Of a stretch of DNA of 64,000 nucleotides, positions 18,553-25,810 are shown one piece after another. The notes beneath the pieces were generated by a model that was not told the origin of the DNA, searched no databases, and was given only the letters and a program-made list of their open reading frames with translations. Location of the stretch: contig JAXLZK010000003.1 in assembly GCA_046350935.1 (NCBI GenBank), positions 62,001-126,000 on the forward strand. Direction: 5' to 3'. The position numbers were made by a program, and so were the translations under genes. Every line of letters starts with the position of its first letter. Within the stretch, counting starts at the first letter, position 1. The stretch is from Nitrobium sp046350935. Lineage in GTDB: Bacteria; Nitrospirota; Thermodesulfovibrionia; Thermodesulfovibrionales; Dissulfurispiraceae.

Positions 18553-19230
18553 TCAGGCGGGCGGATCGCAAAAGGGGGTCGAATCGATCTTGATGATCCC
18601 CTGCCGGATGGCGAACTTGATGAGACCGGCCCGGGAATGGATGTCGAGCTTTTCGGAGATATTGGTCTGGTGGGCGATGACCGTTTTGACGCTGATATCC
18701 AGCATATCGGCGATCTCCTTGTGCGTATACCCTTCCGCCAGGGGTTTGAGCACCTGTTTCTCCCGGTCGGAGAGTTTTTCGTAGGGGTCGTCCACCACTG
18801 CCCCCTTTCCCAGGTAGCCGCACACTACTTCGGTGGCGACGGCGGAAAAGAGATAGAACTCCCCCCTGCTCACCGCACGGATGGCGGACACCAGGTCGCT
18901 TCCCACCGCCTTCTTGAGGAGGTAGCCCGACACCCCGGCCTTGAGAAAGCGGGAAATGTACTCCTTGTCGTCGTATTGAGTGAGGATGAGTATCCTGGCC
19001 GCCTGATCGAGCTTTTTTATCTCGAGGGTCGCTTCCAGCCCCCCCATCCGGGGCATCGCGATATCCATGAGGATGACGTCGGGCTTGTGCTTCCTGAACT
19101 GCTCCACCGCTTCGATGCCGTCCGAGGCCTCCGCCACGATATCCATGTCGTCGCAAAAGCGCAGGAACGCCGCGATCCCCTCCCGCACCAGCGCGTGGTC
19201 GTCGGCGATCAAGACCCGTATCTTAGACAT
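18553..19230 (-). CDS. NarL/FixJ-family response regulator
   Basis: This is a 225-residue two-domain regulator. The REC domain has the acidic pair DD (residues 10-11), phospho-acceptor Asp56 (VILMDIAMP) and the conserved K in YLLKKAVG. The C-terminal LuxR-type helix-turn-helix reads LSDREKQVLKPLAEGYTHKEIADMLDISVKTV. The ATG at 19230 has GGAGG upstream and lies 8 bp inside the end of the kinase gene, so kinase and regulator form one pair. The targets may include the adjacent cytochrome genes; this is inferred from position only. Confidence 0.92.
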   Translation of the reverse strand: MSKIRVLIADDHALVREGIAAFLRFCDDMDIVAEASDGIEAVEQFRKHKPDVILMDIAMPRMGGLEATLEIKKLDQAARILILTQYDDKEYISRFLKAGVSGYLLKKAVGSDLVSAIRAVSRGEFYLFSAVATEVVCGYLGKGAVVDDPYEKLSDREKQVLKPLAEGYTHKEIADMLDISVKTVIAHQTNISEKLDIHSRAGLIKFAIRQGIIKIDSTPFCDPPA

Positions 19231-21046
19231 TTTCTCCTCCCGGCTCACTGAGTGGTACCTGTATCTCTATCTTCGTCCCTTCGCCCGCAGCGGAGCGTAT
19301 CCGGAACTTCCCGTCCAGGAGGGCGATTCTCTCGCTCATTCCCAGTATGCCCAATCCCCTGCCGCTTTCCGGAACCAGCCGGAGCACCTCCTGAAGGTCG
19401 AACCCCGCCCCGTCATCCTCTATCAGGACGGTGACGGAGCGCTCGTCCGCCTTCAGCGACACGGAGACGGAGCCGGCCTTTGCATGGCGGGCGATATTGA
19501 TCACCGATTCCTGGATCGTCCTGAAGAGCGTGATTTCCACCTGGGACGGAAACCTCCCGGTGTGCCTGTTCTCGATATGCACCGAGTACGGCACTCCTTT
19601 TTTCCCCAGGTGCTTTTCCAGGAGCCACCCGACCGCCGCTTCGAGCCCCAGATCGTCGAGGACCGTGGGCCTCAGGTTCTGGATGACGGTATGGATATCG
19701 TCGATGGTCTTCAGCACGAGGGCCCTCATGTCGTCGATCTTCCGTATGCCGATGTCCCCGGGGGTGAGCCTGCAGATATCGAGCTGTATCAGGAAAGCGG
19801 AAAGGTCCTGGAGTATCTCGTCGTGGAGCTCCCGCGCGATCCTCCTCCTTTCCTCCTCCTGGGAGGAGATCCCCTTCTGGAGAAGGAGCTCCACCTTGTT
19901 GCGGCTCTCCCGGATCTGTTCCGTCCTCTGCGCAACGCGATATTCCAGGTCTGCGGTGTGGCTCCGGACCTCCTCCAGCGATTCGGTGAGCCTCTGCCGC
20001 ATCGTTTCAAAGCTCCTGCTGAGCACGAGTATCTCGTCGCTTCCCAGCGCGCCCACCGGCGTCGAGAGGTCTCCTGCCGCGATCCTCTCGGTGACTGCGG
20101 TGAGCTGCTGCAGGGGACGCACGATGCCCCTGCTCGCCCCCACGGCGAAGAAGGCGGAGGTGCCGATGAAGACCACAATGAGAACGAAGAAAGTCTTCCG
20201 CAGTTTTGTGGAAGGGGCGTAGATCTCCTCTTCAGCCTGGCCCACGACGACTCCCCAGGGCGCGGTCTTCAGGGGGACGAAAGCGAGGAGGTCGGCGCCC
20301 TCCCCCCGGTGCGCACGCTGCGAATACCGGTGCCTGCATGTCCTGATCCCCTCCTGTCCCGCGCGCATCAACCGCCCCAACTCGTCCTCGTGATCGTGAT
20401 GCTGGAGTACATGGGAGGGGACGTCTGAGGAGAGGACCCTCTCGTTGCGGTCGATGATTTCGACATAGCTGTTCTGCTCCCGCTTCACCGACTGCAGCAT
20501 CTGGGTAAGAAAGGGGTTGGTGGGGCTGAGGATCCCTCCAGCGACCCCGATGTTGTTGCCCTCCTTGTCCCGGAGGGGGACCAGGGCGAAGAGGACGGGC
20601 TTCCTGATCGGCTCGACGGTGTACACCCCGGAGAGGACGGGCCGGCCTGTTCTGAGCACCTGCGACACATACTCGATATGGGAGAGATTTCCGGCGTAGG
20701 TGTCGCGGGGCGGGTATGCGAGGATCTCGTTGCCGTATTTGTCCAGGATGAAGACCCCGTCCGCAAAGAGGGAATAGCGGTATGCCGTCTCCAGGGCCTT
20801 TTTCTCCGTCTCCAGGGTGCCGTCTTTCAGATCGATTTTCCCCGAAAGGGAAATATCGTAGAGGCGGTTGAGGTTCTCCTGTAGCAGGATTTCCAGGGAA
20901 TTGGCGATGGTGCGGGCGAGCAGGATGCGGTTCTGGAGAGAGCGCTCGATGCTCTCGCGGACGGTGATGTAGCTGATTATCCCCAATGTCGTGGAGATGA
21001 CGAGCACATTGAGGATAAGAGCGACGAGTATCTTTCTCCGCATGCG
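19223..21046 (-). CDS. Membrane histidine kinase, HisKA_3 (NarX/DegS-type), with Cache-like sensor
   Basis: This is a roughly 607-residue kinase: an N-terminal membrane helix (KILVALILNVLVISTTLG), a ~260-residue extracytoplasmic Cache-like domain, a second helix, HAMP, a coiled coil, the HisKA_3 phospho-acceptor region (RRIARELHDEILQDLSAFL) and a HATPase with VLIEDDGAGFDL and GLGILGMSER. I chose the ATG at 21046 because the first helix starts there and a promoter lies just upstream; an open frame continues to a GTG at 21175. It acts with the overlapping NarL-type regulator. The ligand is unknown. Confidence 0.85.
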   Translation of the reverse strand, partial: RMRRKILVALILNVLVISTTLGIISYITVRESIERSLQNRILLARTIANSLEILLQENLNRLYDISLSGKIDLKDGTLETEKKALETAYRYSLFADGVFILDKYGNEILAYPPRDTYAGNLSHIEYVSQVLRTGRPVLSGVYTVEPIRKPVLFALVPLRDKEGNNIGVAGGILSPTNPFLTQMLQSVKREQNSYVEIIDRNERVLSSDVPSHVLQHHDHEDELGRLMRAGQEGIRTCRHRYSQRAHRGEGADLLAFVPLKTAPWGVVVGQAEEEIYAPSTKLRKTFFVLIVVFIGTSAFFAVGASRGIVRPLQQLTAVTERIAAGDLSTPVGALGSDEILVLSRSFETMRQRLTESLEEVRSHTADLEYRVAQRTEQIRESRNKVELLLQKGISSQEEERRRIARELHDEILQDLSAFLIQLDICRLTPGDIGIRKIDDMRALVLKTIDDIHTVIQNLRPTVLDDLGLEAAVGWLLEKHLGKKGVPYSVHIENRHTGRFPSQVEITLFRTIQESVINIARHAKAGSVSVSLKADERSVTVLIEDDGAGFDLQEVLRLVPESGRGLGILGMSERIALLDGKFRIRSAAGEGTKIEIQVPLSEPGGENV

Positions 21047-21067
21047 GGATTGTACCTTTTTCCTAAA

Positions 21068-21096
21068 CCATACTCCCGCACCCCTCTTCCTGTCAA
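21068..21096 (-). promoter_or_regulatory. Probable sigma70-like promoter of the two-component pair
   Basis: On the minus strand TTGACA (21096-21091) is followed after 17 bp by TATGGT (21073-21068). The transcript would start near 21060, only about 15 bases before the ATG chosen at 21046, which supports that start but leaves a very short leader. Confidence 0.5.
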
Positions 21097-21183
21097 GAGG
21101 CGGCATCTCCCTGGTCATAGGAGGCAGCAAGGAGTCATCGCTCTCACGGGAGATTTCTGCGTCTCTATGGCTCACTGCACTAC

Positions 21184-21305
21184 CCCAGCAAAACTCGCTC
21201 CGCTACAACAGATGCTGGGGTGGCCGTTTCGTTTCGCTGAGAGACGCGACGAAACGCTCCCGATATCGCTCTTCCTCCCCCGCTGCCTCCTTCGGGGGGC
21301 TTTTT
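21184..21305 (+). ncRNA. Structured intergenic region ending in an intrinsic terminator (candidate small RNA)
   Basis: In plus-strand order there is a hairpin with ACCCCAGCA/TGCTGGGGT arms (about 21183-21222), a second with CGTTTCGT/ACGAAACG arms (about 21228-21256), and a UUCG-capped stem GCCTCC-TTCG-GGGGGC (21285-21300) followed by TTTTT (21301-21305). The terminator points away from both minus-strand neighbours, so it would only make sense for a plus-strand transcript. No convincing plus-strand promoter was found, so the RNA itself is speculative. Confidence 0.35.
21285..21305 (+). terminator. Rho-independent terminator with UUCG loop, plus strand
   Basis: A six-pair stem GCCTCC/GGGGGC (one U-G pair) capped by TTCG is followed directly by five T. 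The form is textbook, yet the flanking genes are on the opposite strand. Confidence 0.6.
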
Positions 21306-21322
21306 CGTGCTGTCTCTTTTCA

Positions 21323-22045
21323 TCACACCTGTTCCTGCACCTCTCCGGCGGGTTTTCCGAAGAGTCTTTCGTATTCAAGGGGATGCTCATGGCGCAGGCG
21401 CTGCGTTGAAAGCGTGCCGGTAAACATTACGGTATCGATGGGGAACACCTCCGGGCTGAACACCGCATTGTAGATATGCCAGATGATGATGACGAGGAAG
21501 GCAAGGAGCGCCTCATTGGTGTGGAGCGCTTTTGCAAGGGGGATCATCTCTCCAGGGGCATAGCGGGAAACGAGTGCGGGAAACCAGAGGGCCAGACCGG
21601 TGGCGATCATCAGCACTCCGCCGACCACGACGCCCCAATATTCGAATTTCTGTTTGTAATCATAGCGGTCGCACCGCGCCGGGCTCTCCGCGAGCCCGAA
21701 ATAGTAGCGGAGATTGTCGATGGCGTCGGTGAAATCCTTCTTATGGATCACCATGGACGGCTGCCATTTGAGAAAAAGGATGCCGACGGCGCCGATCAGG
21801 ATATGCTGCAGGGTGAGGAGGGTAAAGAAAATGCCTGCGTAACGATGCAAGAGGCGCGTTGCATCGATGCCGCCGAGGAACAGGATGATCCCCTGTGCGG
21901 TCTCGAATTCGTGGTATTTCTGCGACAGCCCCGTGACGACCAGGAGAGTGAAGCACAGGGCGTTGCCCCAGTGCTCGAATATCCGGTACGGGTGGAACCT
22001 TCTCGCCCGGGCGGGAGCGTCGTGAAGAGCGTTCTTTTCGTTCAT
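21323..22045 (-). CDS. Membrane cytochrome b (formate dehydrogenase gamma/b561-like)
   Basis: This is a 240-residue integral membrane protein with four main helices and histidines placed for two b hemes: FEHWGNALCFTLLVVTGL, LLHRYAGIFFTLLTLQHILIG, and LHTNEALLAFLVIIIWHIYNAV. Such subunits oxidise quinol or accept electrons at the membrane and pass them to a periplasmic cytochrome. The start has a strong AGGAGG site and lies 17 bp after the 13-heme cytochrome gene, so they probably form one complex. Confidence 0.85.
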   Translation of the reverse strand: MNEKNALHDAPARARRFHPYRIFEHWGNALCFTLLVVTGLSQKYHEFETAQGIILFLGGIDATRLLHRYAGIFFTLLTLQHILIGAVGILFLKWQPSMVIHKKDFTDAIDNLRYYFGLAESPARCDRYDYKQKFEYWGVVVGGVLMIATGLALWFPALVSRYAPGEMIPLAKALHTNEALLAFLVIIIWHIYNAVFSPEVFPIDTVMFTGTLSTQRLRHEHPLEYERLFGKPAGEVQEQV

Positions 22046-22061
22046 TGTCGTACCTCCTCGC

Positions 22062-23450
22062 TCATTTATTGATGGCGTAGCGCCAGATATGAAGGAGAAT
22101 CTGCAGGACAAGGCCGACCACCATGAAGGGGATGAAGAGCTGGTAGCCCACGTTTACCAGGTAGACCAGGGGGGCCTTTTTGAAGCTCGGCTGGTAGTGG
22201 GAGATCCAACTGTCGGGAAAGTTGGTCGCAGCGTCCGGGTGGCATTTCCGGCAGCGGGTGAGGAGGTTCGCCTTGATCGAATTCGTGCCGGGGATGTCGG
22301 TCCTGGAGATGTCGTGGATGCCGTGGCAGTCGGTACAGACGGCGATGGGCCTGCTGCTCCCTCCCTTCCGGTAGAGCTTCAGCGTTATGCCGTGAAAGTC
22401 CTGCAGGTACGTGTCCACCACGGCAGTGGAAAGCCCGTAGCGCTCCATGATCTCTTTTCTGGCGTGGCACGTGCCGCACAGGTTCGGCACTTCGTTATGG
22501 AAGCTGACCGTCCTGGGGTCGTGTATGTCGTGCGCCTTGTGGCAGTCTGAGCAGATGGGGACGTCCGCGTTCCGTTCGGAGAGCAATGCGGCCCCGTGAA
22601 CGCTCTTCTCATAGGTGCGATAGATCCCTTCGTGGCACTGGCGGCACTTCCGGGCGTTGAGGACCCTTTCCTTCCTCCCGGTGGTGACGGAGTGGGCGCC
22701 GTGGCAGTCGGTGCAGACGGGTGCTTTCAGGTTCCCCTTGAGGAGGGTATTGAAATGGATGCTTTCCATTGTTTTCGTGTATTTGTCGAAGTGGCACCTC
22801 CTGCAGCTTTCGGACAGCGCGATTGAGTAGTCCCGTTTGCCGCCGAATGCGCGCACCGGGTGCTCCTCTGAGGAGAAGCCGAAATGACAGTCGGTGCAGC
22901 TCAAATCCTTATGCACGGATTGATTCAGGAGCGTTTCGTTCATCTTGATGGACTGCCGCTCTCCGTTCCTGAATTCCATCTGCGCGTCGATTCCGTGGCA
23001 GGTGAGGCAATAATGGTTCCCCTGCGCCATCTCCCGCGTCCGGAGGACGGAGTGGGCGCCGTGGCAGTCGGTGCAGACGGTGTCCCGCGGGGCTTTGCCC
23101 GTCAGTTTCGCGTGGATCCCGCTCTTTGAGGAGGTATGGCAGCGCGTGCAGATCGCGGCGGAGGCGATGCGGTAGTCTCTCTTCGAGGCGAAGCTCCTCT
23201 GCGGATGCTTCTCGGGGGTGAAATCATGGCACGCAGAGCATCCGATGATCCGGTGGACCGACTGCCTGAGCTCGGGGAGAGTGACGGCAATGGAGAGTTT
23301 TTCGCCGTTTCTGAACGTAAGGGACTGTTCCTGGGTATGACAGAGCAGGCAGGGACGGTCCTCTTCGGGCAGGGCGTCCGTCGAGGCGCGTACGGGAAGG
23401 GGAATCAGGCAGAGCAGGATGAGGACGGCAGCATAAAGATAGCGGTACAT
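22062..23450 (-). CDS. Thirteen-heme c-type cytochrome with C-terminal membrane anchor
   Basis: This is a 462-residue protein with a signal peptide (MYRYLYAAVLILLCLIPLPVRAS), thirteen CXXCH motifs from CLLCH to CRKCH, many in CTDCHGAHS form, and a C-terminal hydrophobic helix (VNVGYQLFIPFMVVGLVLQ). The heme domain should lie in the periplasm, tethered to the inner membrane. A strong GGAGG precedes the ATG. With the adjacent cytochrome b it resembles split versions of quinol-oxidising b/c conduits used in anaerobic or extracellular respiration; that assignment is inferred. Confidence 0.9.
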   Translation of the reverse strand: MYRYLYAAVLILLCLIPLPVRASTDALPEEDRPCLLCHTQEQSLTFRNGEKLSIAVTLPELRQSVHRIIGCSACHDFTPEKHPQRSFASKRDYRIASAAICTRCHTSSKSGIHAKLTGKAPRDTVCTDCHGAHSVLRTREMAQGNHYCLTCHGIDAQMEFRNGERQSIKMNETLLNQSVHKDLSCTDCHFGFSSEEHPVRAFGGKRDYSIALSESCRRCHFDKYTKTMESIHFNTLLKGNLKAPVCTDCHGAHSVTTGRKERVLNARKCRQCHEGIYRTYEKSVHGAALLSERNADVPICSDCHKAHDIHDPRTVSFHNEVPNLCGTCHARKEIMERYGLSTAVVDTYLQDFHGITLKLYRKGGSSRPIAVCTDCHGIHDISRTDIPGTNSIKANLLTRCRKCHPDAATNFPDSWISHYQPSFKKAPLVYLVNVGYQLFIPFMVVGLVLQILLHIWRYAINK

Positions 23451-23508
23451 GGACACCTCCTCATGAGGGGAGGGACGGCCGCATGCCGCGGCATCCCTCC
23501 CGGACAGG

Positions 23509-23892
23509 TTATTCGTCCTCAACAGGATCTCCTTTCTCCTGCATCGCTTTCTCTTCGGTTGCTTTGTGCTTCTTCCCTGTGAGGTACGCTTCGGAAGGCC
23601 TCCAGCCGAAATGGGCCGCTTTTGCGCTCTCCCGGACGATCCTCCCGAAAATGTGCTCGCCCGCTATCTTCAGGAGTGCGGCAATGCCGATAAAGGGCAG
23701 AAATACCGCGTAGACAAGGCCAAGAAGAGGTCCTGCGAAAAGGACGAAGAGGGGATTTGCCCGGTAGTACGTCACCGTCCCGTCTCCCGGCAGCACGCCG
23801 CCTCCGGTAAGGGTGACGCGCTCCCCTGTCGAGAAATTCCAGTAGCTTCCCCGATTCACTCTCTCTCCACCTATGTGTTTGAACCCTGACAT
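23509..23892 (-). CDS. Small membrane protein of the cytochrome operon
   Basis: This 127-residue protein has one long hydrophobic region (ANPLFVLFAGPLLGLVYAVFLPFIGIAALL), probably two helices, and a charged C-terminal tail (KKHKATEEKAMQEKGDP). I do not recognise a family. It is 58 bp upstream of the 13-heme cytochrome in the same direction with a GGAGGTGTG-type site before its ATG, so it is probably a subunit or assembly factor of that complex. Confidence 0.7.
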   Translation of the reverse strand: MSGFKHIGGERVNRGSYWNFSTGERVTLTGGGVLPGDGTVTYYRANPLFVLFAGPLLGLVYAVFLPFIGIAALLKIAGEHIFGRIVRESAKAAHFGWRPSEAYLTGKKHKATEEKAMQEKGDPVEDE

Positions 23893-24055
23893 GGCACACC
23901 TCCTTCTCCGGTGTATGGTTTTTCGTCCGCCTTCCGGCGCCTGTTTTGCTCCTCCCTGCCTTTACAATACCAGAGAAGAGAACATGGCTCAATTGGAAGA
24001 ACTTCCTATTTCGGGGAGGTTTTTTTTCGTAGGAAAGAGGAATAAATGCCGGGAC

Positions 24056-24589
24056 TCAGGGAAGCATGCTCGCCGCCATCCGTATCAGCTCCCGCTGAGG
24101 CACCGTGGCGGTGAGGATAAGGGTGAAATTTCCTTCCCGCCACGAAAGCTGGTGGCAGGGGGCCTCCTCCTCGCAGAGGGCGGCGACAAGGGTCCCTGCG
24201 CGGTCCCTGATAAGGACCTGGCTCTCCCGCAGCGGTTTTACGACTCTCAGTGCAGAGGAGGGGGGGCGCCCCGCCCCCGTGCCGAGCTGCTGGATAGTCA
24301 TCCCCACTTTTCCCGTGTCTTGTTCGGAAAAGTACATCGTGATCGCCGTAGAGGGTTTTCTCTGGGCGACGATCTTTGCGGGAGGCCATGCCAGGTTCCG
24401 GGGAAAATAGGAGGGGAGGTAGATCTTTTCATGGGGGAAATGCGCGCGCAGCTCTTCGATGCCGGCGTACTTTCTCAAAGTGCCTTTCTCGATCGCGAGG
24501 GGGAGCCAGTTAATCAGCTTCAGCGCCCCGACCAGCACCGCGAGGAGTATGAAAAAGCAGAAGAAGCGGAGGGCTTTCTCGCCCTGCAT
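24056..24589 (-). CDS. Hypothetical membrane-anchored protein
   Basis: This 177-residue protein has one N-terminal helix (FFCFFILLAVLVGALKLINW) followed by an extracytoplasmic domain with an FPHEKIYLPSYFPRNLAWPP region and a beta-rich C-terminal half. I do not recognise the family. It sits 15 bp downstream of the M56-like peptidase in the same direction, so the two may act together. Confidence 0.65.
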   Translation of the reverse strand: MQGEKALRFFCFFILLAVLVGALKLINWLPLAIEKGTLRKYAGIEELRAHFPHEKIYLPSYFPRNLAWPPAKIVAQRKPSTAITMYFSEQDTGKVGMTIQQLGTGAGRPPSSALRVVKPLRESQVLIRDRAGTLVAALCEEEAPCHQLSWREGNFTLILTATVPQRELIRMAASMLP

Positions 24590-24604
24590 GGTCCTTTCCT
24601 CCCG

Positions 24605-25597
24605 TCACACGACGAAATAGTTGATAAGGACGACGGCAGCCGCCGTCATCCCGAAGGGGAGCCAATGGCTCCCCGTGTCCTTTCCCTCTTCTCCCTGCTC
24701 AAGCCTCCTGATCCTGACGCCCAATTGCAGGGCATGCCCGTATTCCTCGAGCGACTCCTTTACCGCCGGCAGGGTCTTCCCCGTCCGGGCGGAGGGACCG
24801 GTGCGGGGGTACAGCATCCGCAGCGCTCCGGCCAATGCCTGCGGATTGCCGGTCAGCGATACGGCGATATCATCGCAGATCCGCTCCTCCTCGCGGACGA
24901 TCCGCCTGAACTCCAGGAGCACCACGGGGTTGAAGAACAGCAGCACCCTCAGGAGAAACAGCACGATCAGGAGGGGCTTCCTGTTCCTTTGTATGTGCGC
25001 GATTTCATGGGCCAGGGCTCCCCGCAGCTGCTCCACGCTGAGCGCCTCGATGAGGCCTGTGGAGAGGGAAATCGAGGCGGAGGCCCCTGTCGTGGAGAGC
25101 AGGAGGGGGTCCGGGTCGGGGATGACGTAGAGGGCCGGTTTCGCCGCGCTCAGGCCCTCGGCAGCCTCAAAAGCGGGGGAGCCGGGCAGGGGGCTCGCCC
25201 CCCCGGGGGGAAATGCTTCCGCCGCAAAGGTATGCCGCAGGACGGGCAGAAACTCCTGGACAATGAACAGCAGAGCGGTAAGGACAAGGAGCAGGAGAAA
25301 AAAGAGGTGCAGGGGAAGAGTGCTCCCTATCTCCAGTCCCAGCCAGCGGCCGCTGTCGAAGAGCGCTTCCGTGCGGAAGACGAGGGCGGCACGGGAGGGG
25401 CTCAGAAAGTGGTACGCGGGGAAGGAAACGAGCGGGAGGTAAAGGATAAGGGAGCGGAAGCGCTGGCGGACCCGGGAGTTTCTGATGTTCCATACGGCGA
25501 GGGACCTGTCAACGATGATTGCGGCGATGAGAGAGTGAAGAAAAGATTGCGCAAGATACATGCCGATCCAGGAAGTAGTAAAAAAAGCGCTGCTCAT
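24605..25597 (-). CDS. M56/BlaR1-like integral membrane metallopeptidase
   Basis: This is a 330-residue protein with about five membrane helices and a zinc motif HEIAHIQRNRKP, followed by EERICDDIAVSLTG, which supplies the usual third-ligand glutamate region of M56/M48 peptidases. BlaR1-like sensors normally carry an extracellular penicillin-binding domain and sit beside a BlaI repressor; neither is present here. It may be a regulated intramembrane protease with a different sensor, possibly the adjacent hypothetical protein. Confidence 0.78.
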   Translation of the reverse strand: MSSAFFTTSWIGMYLAQSFLHSLIAAIIVDRSLAVWNIRNSRVRQRFRSLILYLPLVSFPAYHFLSPSRAALVFRTEALFDSGRWLGLEIGSTLPLHLFFLLLLVLTALLFIVQEFLPVLRHTFAAEAFPPGGASPLPGSPAFEAAEGLSAAKPALYVIPDPDPLLLSTTGASASISLSTGLIEALSVEQLRGALAHEIAHIQRNRKPLLIVLFLLRVLLFFNPVVLLEFRRIVREEERICDDIAVSLTGNPQALAGALRMLYPRTGPSARTGKTLPAVKESLEEYGHALQLGVRIRRLEQGEEGKDTGSHWLPFGMTAAAVVLINYFVV

Positions 25598-25608
25598 TTT
25601 ACCCCCCT

Positions 25609-25800
25609 CTCCCGGCCTTTGGCCGCCCTCTCCCTCCAGGGAAGAGGGGTCCCGAGGAAATCAGAGATTTTCTGGGGAATAGGTAGGGAAGGGGTGAGTG
25701 CCTCCGGTTGTCCTCTCCTTTTAGGGAAGACGGGAAGGGCAAGTGTCTTTGACTTCCCTCTCCATCGAGGGGAGAGGGAAAGGGTGAAAGAGGGAGTTTT
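25609..25800. repeat. Intergenic palindromic repeat cluster (CCCTCTCC/GGAGAGGG type)
   Basis: Several imperfect palindromic units of CCCTCTCCCTCCAGGGAAGAGGGG type recur (around 25629-25651, 25714-25735, 25759-25782) in both orientations. No gene is supported. Similar G/A-rich units are common dispersed intergenic repeats in bacteria; transcripts of the neighbouring minus-strand genes would form hairpins here. Confidence 0.6.
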
Positions 25801-25810
25801 GAAACAGCTT

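Noticed and set aside
23998..24030. Short stem CTTCC/GGGAG followed by eight T on the plus strand as a terminator
   Set aside because: The stem is only five pairs and the flanking genes are on the opposite strand, so there is no transcript for it to end.
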